From NCBI GenBank assembly GCA_029246385.1, contig JAQWNG010000034.1, positions 157,141 to 221,140 of the forward strand: a stretch of DNA of 64,000 nt. Reading direction: 5' to 3'. The position numbers and the translations under genes are program-made. Source of the stretch: Halioglobus sp. (GTDB lineage Bacteria; Pseudomonadota; Gammaproteobacteria; Pseudomonadales; Halieaceae). The notes below the pieces were generated by a model. It did no database searches. It was given only the letters and a program-made list of their open reading frames with translations, and was not told the DNA's origin. This document shows, in pieces, positions 43,248 through 53,637 of this stretch; position 1 is the stretch's first letter, and each line of letters starts with the position of its first letter.

Positions 43248-44810
43248 ATGGGCGATCATCACCACGGACCTGCCAAGGGCCTTACACGGTGGCTTTTCAC
43301 CACTAATCACAAAGATATTGGAACCATGTATCTGTGGTTTTCTTTTGCTATGTTCCTGTTGGGCGGTTTTTTTGCCATGATTATTCGGGCTGAGCTATTC
43401 CAGCCCGGCATGCAACTTATCGAGCCTGCTTTTTTTAATCAGATGACGACCTTGCACGGGCTGATTATGGTGTTCGGGGCCATTATGCCTTCGTTTGTCG
43501 GTTTGGCAAACTGGTTGATTCCCATGATGATCGGAGCGCCAGACATGGCTCTTCCGAGAATGAATAACTGGAGTTTCTGGATTCTGCCTCCGGCCTTCTT
43601 GTTGCTGGCGTCCACCTTGTTTATGGAGGGCGGTGCGCCCGCAGCAGGTTGGACATTCTATGCTCCGCTGTCGACAACGTATGCCGGCCCGTCGGTGACC
43701 TATTTTATTTTTTGTATCCATGTGTTGGGGCTTTCTTCCATTATGGGCTCAATCAATATCATCGCAACAGTAATGAATATGCGTGCTCCCGGCATGACAT
43801 ACATGAAGATGCCCTTATTTGTGTGGACTTGGCTGATAACAGCATTTTTGTTGGTCGCTGTAATGCCGGTTTTGGCGGGTGCGGTAACAATGATGTTGAT
43901 GGACGTACATTTTGGCACCAGCTTCTTTTCCGCAGCAGGTGGCGGTGATCCGGTACTGTTCCAGCACATATTCTGGTTCTTTGGTCACCCTGAGGTATAC
44001 ATCATTATCCTTCCCGCGTTTGGTGTGGTGTCGCAGATTATTCCTGCCTTTTCCCGCAAGCCGCTGTTTGGCTATGACTCAATGGTGTATGCAACCGCGT
44101 CCATCGCCTTCCTTTCATTCATTGTCTGGGCGCACCATATGTATACGGTTGGGATGCCTGTCGCCGGCGAGCTGTTCTTTATGTATGCGACCATGCTGAT
44201 TGCGGTGCCCACAGGCGTTAAGGTATTTAATTGGATTTCTACTATGTGGCGTGGAGCGTTGTCCTTTGAGACGCCGATGTTGTTCTCCATTGGCTTTATC
44301 ATTTTGTTCACGATCGGTGGATTTACGGGTCTAATGCTTTCGATTGCACCGGCTGACTTTCAGTATCACGATTCGTATTTTGTTGTCGCTCATTTCCACT
44401 ATGTCATGGTGGCTGGCGCGGTATTTAGTATGACTGCCGCCATTTACTTTTGGCTGCCTAAATGGTGTGGCCGCATGTACAACGAGACAATGGGTAAAAC
44501 CCATTTTTGGATCTCGTTCATTGGTTTCAACTTGGCGTTCTTCCCGCAGCACTTTGTGGGCCTGGCGGGCATGCCACGTCGGATTCCCGATTACGCGCTG
44601 CAGTTTGCTGATTTTAATATGATGTCCAGTATTGGCGCATTCATTTACGGCGCCTCGCAAATACTGTTTTTGTACAATGTGATTGCAACTATTGTTGCCG
44701 GCGATCCGGTTAGCGATGAAAAAGTTTGGGACGGCGCGGAAGGTTTGGAGTGGACACTTCCAACGCCAGCGCCCTACCATACCTTTGAAACGCCGCCACT
44801 GGTGAGGTAG
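43248..44810 (+). CDS. coxA: Cytochrome c oxidase subunit I
   Basis: 520 residues from ATG 43248 with GGAGG upstream. Twelve membrane helices. Heme and CuB ligands are present: LHGLIMVFG (heme a), HPEVYIIILPAFG (CuB His and crosslinked Tyr; the Glu of the D-channel marks an A1-type oxidase), WAHHMYTVG (CuB) and HFHYVMVAG (heme a3 and a). It overlaps no neighbour and follows coxB by 15 bases. Confidence 0.98.
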   Translation: MGDHHHGPAKGLTRWLFTTNHKDIGTMYLWFSFAMFLLGGFFAMIIRAELFQPGMQLIEPAFFNQMTTLHGLIMVFGAIMPSFVGLANWLIPMMIGAPDMALPRMNNWSFWILPPAFLLLASTLFMEGGAPAAGWTFYAPLSTTYAGPSVTYFIFCIHVLGLSSIMGSINIIATVMNMRAPGMTYMKMPLFVWTWLITAFLLVAVMPVLAGAVTMMLMDVHFGTSFFSAAGGGDPVLFQHIFWFFGHPEVYIIILPAFGVVSQIIPAFSRKPLFGYDSMVYATASIAFLSFIVWAHHMYTVGMPVAGELFFMYATMLIAVPTGVKVFNWISTMWRGALSFETPMLFSIGFIILFTIGGFTGLMLSIAPADFQYHDSYFVVAHFHYVMVAGAVFSMTAAIYFWLPKWCGRMYNETMGKTHFWISFIGFNLAFFPQHFVGLAGMPRRIPDYALQFADFNMMSSIGAFIYGASQILFLYNVIATIVAGDPVSDEKVWDGAEGLEWTLPTPAPYHTFETPPLVR

Positions 44811-44821
44811 GACGCCTAGTC

Positions 44822-45382
44822 ATGCTGAAACTTAGCAACAATCCCGTCACCAACACCTCTCTCAAGCTAGTGGTGACGGCGGCAATGATGTTTGCGTTTG
44901 TTTTCGTGGTCATGGTGCCGCTATACAATGTGCTATGCGATGTGTTGGGGATTAATGGCAAAACAAATGGGCAAGCTTACACGGCGGTTCAGGCGAGAGT
45001 CGATGAAAGTCGAACGGTAACGATACAATTTATTGCCACTAATAACGATGGCATGCCGTGGGATTTTGCGCCGACAAAAACCGCGATGAAAGTGCATCCG
45101 GGCGCAGTGAACGACACGGTATTTTTTGCTCGCAATCCCAAGTCAGAGGCGATGATTGCGCAAGCGATACCCAGCATTTCGCCGGCAAGAGCGGCAAAAT
45201 ATTTCCATAAAACAGAGTGTTTCTGTTTTAATCAGCAGCCTCTCGATGGTGGGGATTCAGCAGAAATGCCGTTGCAGTTTATCGTCGATCAAGATCTGCC
45301 GCGCGACATTGGCACCATCACGCTGTCGTACACCATTTTTGATGTAACAGATATGGCAAGCGACGCCTTCGCCGCACGCTAA
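44822..45382 (+). CDS. ctaG: Cytochrome c oxidase assembly protein CtaG (Cox11)
   Basis: 186-residue copper chaperone that delivers Cu to the CuB site of subunit I. One N-terminal membrane helix (VTAAMMFAFVFVVMVPLYNVL) and a periplasmic Ig-like domain with the copper-binding CFCFNQQPL motif. Lies between coxA and coxC as in Pseudomonas and Rhizobia. Confidence 0.96.
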   Translation: MLKLSNNPVTNTSLKLVVTAAMMFAFVFVVMVPLYNVLCDVLGINGKTNGQAYTAVQARVDESRTVTIQFIATNNDGMPWDFAPTKTAMKVHPGAVNDTVFFARNPKSEAMIAQAIPSISPARAAKYFHKTECFCFNQQPLDGGDSAEMPLQFIVDQDLPRDIGTITLSYTIFDVTDMASDAFAAR

Positions 45383-45425
45383 TACGTGGGCCGAGGCACC
45401 GGCGCGCTTTAAACGGAGAAATACT

Positions 45426-46400
45426 ATGACGAGTCAAACTTCCGCGGAATACGAAAAGTATTACGTACCAGAGAAGAGCAGACTGGCATTATGCGCCACT
45501 GCAGGCCTGATTCTGAGTATTTACGGGGCGTCGGGTATCATGAATGATATGACATTCGGAGATCCGGATGAGGCGACTAACTCGTGGTCGATTTTTTTAT
45601 TCGGGATGTTTTTCTTTGCCGCGACCCTGTTTAGCTGGTTTCGCACCGCCATCAGGGAAAATATCGCGGGCCTCAATAGCGCCCAGCTAAAAAAATCGTA
45701 TGTGCTTGGCATGTTTTGGTTTATTTTTTCAGAAGTTATGTTCTTTTTTGCGTTTTTTGGCGCATTATTTTATGTGCGCAACCTGGCGGGCCCTTGGCTT
45801 GGGGGCGAGGGTGACGGAGGCCGCATGAACGGGCTGCTGTGGCCCAGCTTCGACTTTGCATGGCCGATGATGCAGACACCGCAGGAAGCAGTGGGTGGCG
45901 CAACAACTCAGGTGATTGCAAATAACGGCTCTTTCACGAGTGCTCACACGAGCATGTCTTTTGCCGACGCACACGTCTGGTGGCATTGGCTGCCACTGTG
46001 GAACACCCTCGTCCTGCTAACGTCCAGTGTCACCTGTCACATCGCTCATTTAGGGATTCTCAAGGGCGATAAGAAAAAATTCAACTTGTGGTTAGGCATC
46101 ACGGTGGCCCTCGGCATGATCTTCGTATACCTCCAGATCATGGAATATTATGAAGCTTATAACGAGTTTGGGTTGACGTTGAATTCAGGCATTTATGGTT
46201 CCACGTTTTTTATGCTGACAGGCTTTCATGGCTTTCACGTGTTCATGGGTATGACGATGTTGCTTATTCAGCTGTTGCGCTCTGTGATTGGCAAGCAATT
46301 TACGGCCACAGACCATTTTGGCTTTGAGGCGTCTAGCTGGTATTGGCACTTTGTTGACGTAGTGTGGGTGTTCTTGTTTCTGTTTGTGTACATTCTGTAG
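45426..46400 (+). CDS. coxC: Cytochrome c oxidase subunit III
   Basis: 324-residue subunit III with seven membrane helices. Family segments: MFWFIFSEVMFFFAFFGALF, LPLWNTLVLLTSSVTCHIAH, STFFMLTGFHGFHVFMGMTM and the C-terminal SSWYWHFVDVVWVFLFLFVY. Ribosome site GGAG lies upstream. The protein is longer than usual through an insertion after helix 3 (about 125-185, WLGGEGDGGRMNGLLWP onward), typical of the gammaproteobacterial form. Confidence 0.97.
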   Translation: MTSQTSAEYEKYYVPEKSRLALCATAGLILSIYGASGIMNDMTFGDPDEATNSWSIFLFGMFFFAATLFSWFRTAIRENIAGLNSAQLKKSYVLGMFWFIFSEVMFFFAFFGALFYVRNLAGPWLGGEGDGGRMNGLLWPSFDFAWPMMQTPQEAVGGATTQVIANNGSFTSAHTSMSFADAHVWWHWLPLWNTLVLLTSSVTCHIAHLGILKGDKKKFNLWLGITVALGMIFVYLQIMEYYEAYNEFGLTLNSGIYGSTFFMLTGFHGFHVFMGMTMLLIQLLRSVIGKQFTATDHFGFEASSWYWHFVDVVWVFLFLFVYIL

Positions 46401-46434
46401 GCCGTTTCCGCGTTTCAAACTGAGCCGCCGGCGG

Positions 46435-46659
46435 TTATTCCGGCTTGATATCCCAGGGGTTGACGTGACCCAGTTGGCCTGTGGCAACGCCGTATACTAC
46501 CAGTGCCAGAAGCACTGCGGCGATGCCCAGCCTTACACCGAGAGAGTGGACAGTGCGCCGTTGTTTCTTGTTGCCTTGGTCAAGCATCAAGTAATAGAAG
46601 CCGCTTCCCAGACTGGCGACCAGCGCCAGCATCAGCACTACAATTGCAGTTTTTAACAA
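46435..46659 (-). CDS. Twin-transmembrane protein (DUF2909-like)
   Basis: 74 residues with two membrane helices (IVVLMLALVASLGSGFYYLM and LGIAAVLLALVVYGVATGQL) joined by a short basic loop NKKQRRTVHSLGVR. A small antiparallel gene of this kind lies between coxC and the SURF1 gene in Pseudomonas and relatives. Likely linked to oxidase assembly by position alone; no function is known. Confidence 0.8.
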   Translation of the reverse strand: MLKTAIVVLMLALVASLGSGFYYLMLDQGNKKQRRTVHSLGVRLGIAAVLLALVVYGVATGQLGHVNPWDIKPE

Positions 46660-46725
46660 TGGGTGTCTCCTTCAATAGTTGGTGCAGTATAAACCAGTTC
46701 AACCGATTTGCCTTGGAGCACGACA

Positions 46726-47493
46726 ATGTCTGGTAAAAAAGTCGGATTACATTTTGACTTTGAGTGGCGCATTGCCTTGTTTACCCTAGTTATGGTGCCG
46801 CTGATGTTAAGCTTGGGGTTCTGGCAGCTGCAGCGCGCCGATGAAAAAGCGGCGCTAGGCGCTGCTTTCGAAGAGCGCCAGCGACAACGTCCAGTCCCTA
46901 TTGCTGATTTATGGGGGGAGTCTGCAGAGTCTCTCGCCTATGTGCCGGTGGACGTGAGTGGAAACTATTTGGCTGATCAGTATTTTCTTTTGGACAATCA
47001 AATACACAGCGGCAACTTCGGTTATCAGGTGTTAAATGTGCTGCAGCTCTCCGATAGGTCGGGTAGTGTGTTGGTTAATCGTGGTTGGATCGCCGGTGAT
47101 TCTGGCCGACGGACATTGCCGGAGGTGCCGGTGATCGAAGGGTCGGTAAATGTTATTGGCCAGGTTTATGTGGCGCCCGGAGAGCCTTATTTGCTGGCGG
47201 AGCAACAACTGGACAAGAGCTGGCCTAAGGTTATACAGGCGGTGGAAATGGATAAACTTGAGCCCGCGGTATCACCACAAGGCGCCGACAGAGTGTTTCC
47301 CTATCCCGTGCGGATTGCCGCGGGAGCGCAGGGGGCGCTGACGGTGAACTGGCAGGTGGTTAATATGAGCCCGCAAAAGCATCATGGCTATGCGGTGCAG
47401 TGGTTTGTGATGGCAGGGGTATTACTGGTGTTTTATGGGCTGCGCAGCAGCAACCTTAGGCAAGTTATAGCCAGAGCAGGGAAAAACGGGTAA
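46726..47493 (+). CDS. SURF1-family cytochrome oxidase biogenesis protein
   Basis: 255 residues from ATG 46726 (TGGAG upstream). Two membrane helices, at the N-terminus (IALFTLVMVPLMLSLGFWQL) and C-terminus (AVQWFVMAGVLLVFYGLRS), flank a periplasmic domain with the SURF1 motifs LGFWQLQRADEK, VLVNRGWIAGD and NWQVVNMSPQKHHGYAVQWF. SURF1 proteins help heme a insertion into subunit I. Confidence 0.93.
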   Translation: MSGKKVGLHFDFEWRIALFTLVMVPLMLSLGFWQLQRADEKAALGAAFEERQRQRPVPIADLWGESAESLAYVPVDVSGNYLADQYFLLDNQIHSGNFGYQVLNVLQLSDRSGSVLVNRGWIAGDSGRRTLPEVPVIEGSVNVIGQVYVAPGEPYLLAEQQLDKSWPKVIQAVEMDKLEPAVSPQGADRVFPYPVRIAAGAQGALTVNWQVVNMSPQKHHGYAVQWFVMAGVLLVFYGLRSSNLRQVIARAGKNG

Positions 47494-47497
47494 ATAA

Positions 47498-48163
47498 ATG
47501 ACAGAAATACATTCAATGACGCGGAACCGAATGGTCCTGCTGTTGATAGGCGGCATTCCAGTAACAGTGGCCCTTGTGGCGACCTGGCTGTGGTATTTTG
47601 TTGTCCGTGGCGACTTGGATTTAGTGAGTATATTGGGCACTGCAAACCGGGGTGAATTGGTACAGCCTCCGCGACAGCTGGACGATCAGGCGCTGCTTAG
47701 CAAGTCCGGCGCGACTCTAAAATTCGCAGATATGGAGCCGCGCTGGTCCATGCTGATCCCGGCAGCGGGCGGACGTTGCGACGAAGCCTGTGAAAAAAGC
47801 CTGTATGTGACGCGCCAGATTCAAGTGGCTATGGGTAAACATTTCAACCGTCTTCGCCGTTTCTATATCGAAGAGGAACACACCGGTGATACAGAGCTGG
47901 TAGTATCTCAGCTCAGCGATGGGCGGCCTGTCCCGCCCGCCGGAGGCTTCTCGGAATATTTGGCTACGGAGCATCGCGGATTGCAGGCTTTGACGGTGTC
48001 TGTGACAGGCTATATTGCGTTGTTCGCAGAATATTCATCCGATCCGGGCACGTGGTACCTGGCGGACCCTGGAGGATGGATTATGATGTCTTATAACGAG
48101 CAGACTCCATACAAAGATGTGATTACAGATCTTAAATTTCTTATTAAAAACTCTGGTGGCTAA
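47498..48163 (+). CDS. Membrane-anchored C-x3-C protein of the oxidase assembly cluster
   Basis: 221 residues. One membrane helix (MVLLLIGGIPVTVALVATWLWYF), then an outside domain with CDEAC near residue 91-95, the C-x3-C spacing of SCO copper chaperones, inside a region that resembles a thioredoxin fold (RWSMLIPAAGGRCDEACE; GTWYLADPGGWIMMSYNEQ). In Pseudomonas an uncharacterised gene occupies this place between SURF1 and ctaA/ctaB. A role in CuA or heme handling is an inference. Confidence 0.7.
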   Translation: MTEIHSMTRNRMVLLLIGGIPVTVALVATWLWYFVVRGDLDLVSILGTANRGELVQPPRQLDDQALLSKSGATLKFADMEPRWSMLIPAAGGRCDEACEKSLYVTRQIQVAMGKHFNRLRRFYIEEEHTGDTELVVSQLSDGRPVPPAGGFSEYLATEHRGLQALTVSVTGYIALFAEYSSDPGTWYLADPGGWIMMSYNEQTPYKDVITDLKFLIKNSGG

Positions 48164-48169
48164 GGGCTA

Positions 48170-49069
48170 ATGACAGACCTAGAGCAGACAGGCGCCGCGA
48201 CTTGGCGGGATTATAAAGAGCTCACGAAGCCAAACGTTGTTCTGTTAATGATGCTCACCGCTGTTATCGGCATGTTTATGGCAGTGCCTGGCATGGTGCC
48301 CGTGCATGTCTTGGTGTTGGGTAATCTGGGTATTGGCCTTTGCGCGGGCTCTGCGGCGGCGGTCAATCATTTGGTCGACCAGCAGGTAGATCAAAAAATG
48401 ACCCGTACGCATAACCGCCCTATGGCCCAGGGTCGAGTGACCAGTGTGCAGGCGACCTTGTTTGCAATGGTGTTGGGTGGTCTCGGTCTGTATATCCTTA
48501 TTGTCTGGATTAACCCGCTTACCGCTTGGCTCACACTGGCTTCCTTAGTGGGCTATGCGTTTATCTATACTATGTTTCTTAAGCGTGCGACCCCGCAAAA
48601 TATCGTTATTGGCGGGTTGGCTGGTGCGGCCCCTCCCCTGCTCGGCTGGACAGCGGTTACTGGTGAAATCCACGGCCATGCGCTGTTGTTGGTGCTGATT
48701 ATTTTTGCATGGACGCCGCCTCACTTTTGGGCTCTGGCGATTCATCGACGCGAGGAATATGCCGCTGTCGCTATACCGATGTTGCCTGTGACGCACGGGG
48801 TCTCGTTCACTAAACTGCATATCCTGTTGTACACAATTCTGTTGTTTTTGGTTTCCCTGTTGCCCTATGTCACGCGCATGAGTGGGCCGCTATACCTTTT
48901 GGGCGCAGTGGCGCTGGGGGTGGGGTTTCTCTATTGGGCCATTGAGCTGATGCGAGATAAGAACCCGAATGCCCCCATGAAAACGTTTAAATATTCGATT
49001 TTTTACTTGATGGCGCTGTTCGTCATCATGCTAGTTGATCACTATGTCTTTCCTATGGGTGCGATATGA
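48170..49069 (+). CDS. ctaB: Protoheme IX farnesyltransferase
   Basis: 299-residue membrane prenyltransferase (CyoE/CtaB) that converts heme B to heme O. The aspartate-rich motif [20 protein letters not shown] and the second site [20 protein letters not shown] are present with seven to nine membrane helices. It follows the preceding gene by 6 bases and overlaps the SCO gene by four. The heme A synthase gene (ctaA), often just upstream, is absent here. Confidence 0.97.
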   Translation: MTDLEQTGAATWRDYKELTKPNVVLLMMLTAVIGMFMAVPGMVPVHVLVLGNLGIGLCAGSAAAVNHLVDQQVDQKMTRTHNRPMAQGRVTSVQATLFAMVLGGLGLYILIVWINPLTAWLTLASLVGYAFIYTMFLKRATPQNIVIGGLAGAAPPLLGWTAVTGEIHGHALLLVLIIFAWTPPHFWALAIHRREEYAAVAIPMLPVTHGVSFTKLHILLYTILLFLVSLLPYVTRMSGPLYLLGAVALGVGFLYWAIELMRDKNPNAPMKTFKYSIFYLMALFVIMLVDHYVFPMGAI

Positions 49070-49710
49070 GTCAGTCACGCAACATCAAGTTGACCATCGC
49101 AGGTGTGTTGCTATTTATTACTGTGATTGTCGCCGGATTTGTCTATAGAATTTCGTTGCCGCGCATAATGACCGCATCAGAAATGAGCGCAAACGGGCTC
49201 TATTTGTTGGAAACTCCGAGAAATATCGGCGAATTTGATCTTATCGATCATTATGGGAATCCGTTCAACTCCAGCACTATGGAAGGTCAATGGACCCTTA
49301 TATTTTTTGGCTTCACGCACTGCCCAGATATATGCCCCACGACTATGACGTTTCTCAATGCGTTTTTAGAGAGCCTGGAAGGTACTGAAGCTGAGAATCC
49401 TCAAGTGGTGATGGTGTCTGTAGATCCGGCTCGGGATACCGTGCAGCAGCTAGCGGATTATGTGCCCTATTTTAATCCTGATTTTACCGGTGTGACGGGC
49501 GAATTTCTCGATATTCACCGTTTTGCGACGAAACTCAACACACCTTTTCGCAAGGTGACAGACGAAGACGGTAGTTACCAGGTCGACCATAGTTCTAATA
49601 TAGTACTCATTAACCCAAGAGGTGACTACCATGGTTTTTTTAGGGCGCCACTGGATCTTGCAAAGATGAAAGTGACATACCGTTCTGCGCGCTTTATTTG
49701 GGGAAGATAG
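49066..49710 (+). CDS. SCO1/SenC-family copper chaperone
   Basis: 214-residue membrane-anchored thioredoxin-fold protein. N-terminal helix [19 protein letters not shown]; the copper and redox motif CPDICPTTM with C-x3-C, the SVDPARDT motif and the distal histidine in [12 protein letters not shown]. It loads the CuA site of subunit II. Last gene of the oxidase cluster, coupled to ctaB (ATGA). Confidence 0.95.
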   Translation: MSQSRNIKLTIAGVLLFITVIVAGFVYRISLPRIMTASEMSANGLYLLETPRNIGEFDLIDHYGNPFNSSTMEGQWTLIFFGFTHCPDICPTTMTFLNAFLESLEGTEAENPQVVMVSVDPARDTVQQLADYVPYFNPDFTGVTGEFLDIHRFATKLNTPFRKVTDEDGSYQVDHSSNIVLINPRGDYHGFFRAPLDLAKMKVTYRSARFIWGR

Positions 49711-49806
49711 CATCGCTTCACTGTTAGCGCCCTGGCCGATGCTAGCATAAAATACTAAATTGATTGCGCTGTTTGGTGCGCAACCTCCGACAGAGTGAGT
49801 TCTATT

Positions 49807-52527
49807 ATGGATTCTATCCCTGCACCCTTGGTTTTGGTAGACGGTTCATCTTACGTCTACCGAGCATTTCATGCGCTGCCTATGTTGACCACCTCCAGCG
49901 GCCATAATAGTGGCGCCGTGCGCGGTGTTATCAGTATGTTGCGGCGTCTCTTGCTGGATTATCCTGATAGCCCGGTGGCGGTCGTGTTTGATGCCAAAGG
50001 TAAGACCTTCAGGGACAACATCTACACAGAATACAAGGCGCACCGACCTCCAATGCCGGATGAATTGCGCGAACAGATTGAACCGATACATGAAATCGTT
50101 AAGGCCATGGGCCTACCTTTTATTTGTGAGCCTGGCGTGGAGGCGGATGATGTGATCGGCACATTAGCGCGCCAGGCAAGCGAGCAAGGGCTGCATGTGG
50201 TGATTTCGACCGGTGACAAAGATATGGCGCAGCTGGTCAATGCTCGCACCACGCTGGTCAATACGATGACCGACACGGTGATGGATGAGGCAGGCGTGGA
50301 AGCTAAATTTGGTATCCCACCTGCCCTAATCATCGATTTTTTGGCGCTCATGGGAGATAAGGTGGACAACATTCCCGGTGTGCCGGGTGTCGGAGAGAAA
50401 ACGGCGCTGGGTCTGCTGCAAGGCTTGGGGGGTCTCGATGACATCTACGCCAATTTGGAGCAAGTCTCGGCATTGTCTTTTCGCGGCGCCAAAACTATCG
50501 GTGCAAAGCTCGCGCAAGAAAAAGATAGCGCCTACTTGTCTTATTTATTGGCGACGATTAAAACGGATGTACCTTTGGACAAGGGTCCGAAGCAGCTCGC
50601 TAATGCGGTCCCAGATCAGGCGGCTCTAGTGGATTGGTTTACGCGAATGGAGTTTCGCTCGTGGCTGGACGAGCTTTTGGAGGCGGGCGAGGCGCCGGTT
50701 CCAGAGCCGGTGCAGATGGATGTGGACTATGACATTATAACTGAGCAGCTTGTATTGGACGCTTGGCTAGAAACATTGGCGGGCGCCGACCTATTTGCCT
50801 TTGATACTGAGACAACTAGCCTCAATTACATGGAGGCGCGTATTGTTGGCGTGTCCTTTGCGGTCGAGCCGGGCCGTGCAGCTTATGTGCCGCTGGCGCA
50901 TGATTACCTGGGAGCACCGCCGCAGCTGCAGCGGGAGACAGTGCTCGCTGCGCTAAAACCGCTGCTAGAAGATGAAAATACGGCTAAAGTCGGCCAGAAT
51001 CTCAAGTATGACGCCAGCGTGCTCGCGAATCACGATATCACGCTGCGCGGCATCCGTTTTGACACCATGCTCGAGTCTTATGTACTGGATTCTGTCGGTA
51101 CGCGTCATGACATGAATAGCCTGGCGCTAAAATATCTTGGGCAAAAAACTATTCATTTTGAGGATGTTGCCGGCAAGGGTGCCAAGCAGCTCACGTTCAA
51201 TCAAATTAAGGTCGAGGAAGCTGGCCCTTATGCTGCTGAGGATGCAGATATCACGATGCGGCTGCACCGCACCCTTTGGCCAAAGCTGGAGGAATACGAT
51301 CAACTCGCCAAGGTGCTGACTACCCTCGAGGTACCGCTGGTGCCGGTGCTGTCCCGTATTGAGCGCCAAGGGGCATTGATCTCTAAAGAATTACTGGCGA
51401 TACAAGGCGGTGAGCTGGGCTTGCGCTTACAACAGCTGCAGGCCGAAGCCCACGCGTTGGCGGGCGAGGAATTCAATCTCGGTTCACCGAAGCAATTGGG
51501 CCGCATTTTATTTGAGAAGCTGCAGCTACCAGTGATCAAAAAAACCCCGAAGGGATCGCCTTCTACCGCTGAAGAAGTGCTAGCGGAGCTGGCACTGGAC
51601 TACCCGCTGCCTAAACTGCTGCTTGAGTACCGCAGTTTGAGTAAGCTCAAATCCACATATACGGACAAGCTCCCGCAGATGGTGAACCCGACGACTGGGA
51701 GGATACACACATCTTACCATCAAGCGGTTACCGCGACCGGCCGACTGTCGTCCTCGGACCCTAACCTGCAGAACATACCGATTCGTACGGAGGAGGGTCG
51801 GCGTATTCGTCAAGCCTTTATCGCGCCTGCTGATTATAGCATTCTGGCGGCAGACTACTCACAAATCGAATTGCGAATAATGGCTCATCTATCCTGCGAT
51901 GCGGGGCTGCTCACAGCCTTTAACGAGGGGAAAGATGTCCATACCGCCACCGCCTCTGAGGTATTTGAGGTGGACCTCAGCGCAGTATCTACCGAGCAGC
52001 GGCGCAAGGCCAAGGCGATAAACTTTGGTCTCATTTACGGGATGTCTGCGTTCGGGCTGGCCAAGCAGTTGCATCTTGGCCGCAATGAGGCTCAGCAGTA
52101 CATCGATCGCTATTTTGAGCGGTATCCCGGCGTGGCAGAGTACATGGACAGGACGCGTGCGCTAGCAAAAGAGCAGGGCTACGTAGAGACGCTGTTCGGG
52201 CGGCGCCTCTATTTGCCAGAAATTAACGCTCGCAACAAGATGCGAGTGCAAGCGGCTGAACGCACAGCAATAAATGCACCGATGCAAGGTACCGCTGCGG
52301 ATATTATTAAACGGGCGATGCTAGCGGTAGATGATTGGCTGCAGCGATGCAAGGCTGATGCTCGTATGATAATGCAGGTGCATGATGAGTTGGTATTCGA
52401 GGTCGCTGCAAGTGAGGTTGAGCCTGTTCGCGAACAAGTATGTCTCATAATGTCTCAAGCCGCTGAGCTGACGGTTCCGTTGCTGGTTGAGGCTGGAGTG
52501 GGGAAAAACTGGGATGAAGCCCACTAG
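49807..52527 (+). CDS. polA: DNA polymerase I
   Basis: 906 residues from ATG 49807 (GAGTGAG upstream; an in-frame GTG at 49795 is possible). Three parts: 5'-3' exonuclease ([46 protein letters not shown]), proofreading exonuclease with the acidic [12 protein letters not shown] intact, and polymerase with [11 protein letters not shown], motif [13 protein letters not shown] and motif [12 protein letters not shown]. Proofreading is predicted to be active. Convergent with engB. Confidence 0.98.
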   Translation: MDSIPAPLVLVDGSSYVYRAFHALPMLTTSSGHNSGAVRGVISMLRRLLLDYPDSPVAVVFDAKGKTFRDNIYTEYKAHRPPMPDELREQIEPIHEIVKAMGLPFICEPGVEADDVIGTLARQASEQGLHVVISTGDKDMAQLVNARTTLVNTMTDTVMDEAGVEAKFGIPPALIIDFLALMGDKVDNIPGVPGVGEKTALGLLQGLGGLDDIYANLEQVSALSFRGAKTIGAKLAQEKDSAYLSYLLATIKTDVPLDKGPKQLANAVPDQAALVDWFTRMEFRSWLDELLEAGEAPVPEPVQMDVDYDIITEQLVLDAWLETLAGADLFAFDTETTSLNYMEARIVGVSFAVEPGRAAYVPLAHDYLGAPPQLQRETVLAALKPLLEDENTAKVGQNLKYDASVLANHDITLRGIRFDTMLESYVLDSVGTRHDMNSLALKYLGQKTIHFEDVAGKGAKQLTFNQIKVEEAGPYAAEDADITMRLHRTLWPKLEEYDQLAKVLTTLEVPLVPVLSRIERQGALISKELLAIQGGELGLRLQQLQAEAHALAGEEFNLGSPKQLGRILFEKLQLPVIKKTPKGSPSTAEEVLAELALDYPLPKLLLEYRSLSKLKSTYTDKLPQMVNPTTGRIHTSYHQAVTATGRLSSSDPNLQNIPIRTEEGRRIRQAFIAPADYSILAADYSQIELRIMAHLSCDAGLLTAFNEGKDVHTATASEVFEVDLSAVSTEQRRKAKAINFGLIYGMSAFGLAKQLHLGRNEAQQYIDRYFERYPGVAEYMDRTRALAKEQGYVETLFGRRLYLPEINARNKMRVQAAERTAINAPMQGTAADIIKRAMLAVDDWLQRCKADARMIMQVHDELVFEVAASEVEPVREQVCLIMSQAAELTVPLLVEAGVGKNWDEAH

Positions 52528-52542
52528 CCCCGCGTCTGCGCG

Positions 52543-53193
52543 CTAGGAGTCGTCTGCGCTGACCGCAGTCGGGGTCAGCCATGTGTCCAGCACGGCCGTC
52601 AGCTCTTCATGCCCTGTGTGTTTTAACGCGGAAAATAGCTGGACGCTGGTCAGTTCGCCAAAGAATTTTAGCTGATCGCGGACCTGTAATACGGCGGTGC
52701 CGGCAGCGCCTCGGCTTAGTTTGTCGGCCTTGGTCAGCAAAATATGTACGGGCATAGATGCCTGCAGAGCCCAGTTTAACATTTGGTGGTCAAAGGGCTG
52801 CAGTGGATGACGAATATCCATAAGCAGGATCAATCCGCGCAGGCACTGGCGGTTTTGCAGATAATTTTCCAGCTGCTTAGTCCACTCCCGCTTCACGACG
52901 ATGGGGACTTTCGCGAACCCATAGCCTGGGAGATCGACGAGGCGCTGGCTATCAGACAGCCCGAAGAAGTTGATCAGCTGGGTGCGGCCAGGGGTTTTGG
53001 ACGTTTTCGCGAGCTTTTTATTACCCGTTAAACTATTGATTGCACTCGATTTTCCAGCATTGGAGCGGCCCGCAAAGGCTACTTCCCAGCCGACGTCTGG
53101 CGGACACTGAGACAGTTTTGCTGCACTGGTCAAAAATTGGGCACCGCGGTATTTGGGTGCCGTGGGCGCTGGGACGTGCTCGACTTCTGTCAT
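52543..53193 (-). CDS. engB: Ribosome biogenesis GTPase EngB (YihA/YsxC)
   Basis: 216-residue small GTPase needed for large subunit assembly. G1 [17 protein letters not shown]2 [12 protein letters not shown]3 [11 protein letters not shown] and G4 TKADKLSRG are complete. Length is standard. Faces polA across 15 bases; divergent from the cytochrome gene. Confidence 0.97.
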   Translation of the reverse strand: MTEVEHVPAPTAPKYRGAQFLTSAAKLSQCPPDVGWEVAFAGRSNAGKSSAINSLTGNKKLAKTSKTPGRTQLINFFGLSDSQRLVDLPGYGFAKVPIVVKREWTKQLENYLQNRQCLRGLILLMDIRHPLQPFDHQMLNWALQASMPVHILLTKADKLSRGAAGTAVLQVRDQLKFFGELTSVQLFSALKHTGHEELTAVLDTWLTPTAVSADDS

Positions 53194-53309
53194 TATAGTG
53201 GATTGCCTTTTTTGGTGTGTGTATCTCGTATATAATGCTACAGGTTTTTTTTGACTGTTATCAAATGTATGTGCGAGCCATCGGCCTACTTACAAACAAA
53301 GGGTGTCGA

Positions 53310-53603
53310 ATGAAAAAGTTTTTTGCCGTCGTCTTGATATGTTCTGCCGTCGGTGCCATTGCGGCACCGGTGCCGGCGAAGTACCAGGCCTCCTGCTCCG
53401 CGTGCCACTCAAGTGGCGCCGCCGGTGCACCGAAGACACATGATGTCGCGGCTTGGCAGCCTCGTCTGGAAAAAGGGATGCCTGCATTGATCTTGTCAGT
53501 GAAAAACGGCCTCGGCGCTATGCCGCCGACAGGTCTTTGCGCGGGTTGCACCGATGAAGAGTACACGGCGATGATTACGTTCATGGCGGCCCCTGCCGAC
53601 TAA
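53310..53603 (+). CDS. Cytochrome c5-like monoheme protein
   Basis: 97 residues from ATG 53310 (AGGG upstream; the open frame begins at 53217). Signal peptide MKKFFAVVLICSAVGAIAA, then one heme site CSACH and, near the C-terminus, MPPTGLCAGCTDEEY, the additional cysteine pair and Met ligand of class-I c5 cytochromes. Periplasmic electron carrier, likely donor to the oxidase; in Pseudomonas it also sits between engB and the c4 gene. Confidence 0.9.
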   Translation: MKKFFAVVLICSAVGAIAAPVPAKYQASCSACHSSGAAGAPKTHDVAAWQPRLEKGMPALILSVKNGLGAMPPTGLCAGCTDEEYTAMITFMAAPAD

Positions 53604-53637
53604 GTGCGCATCTATTCACGTTTTATCTGGAATTGAA

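Noticed and set aside
46230..46245. parS-like CACGTG in coxC
   Set aside because: Only the core hexamer matches; flanks break the palindrome.
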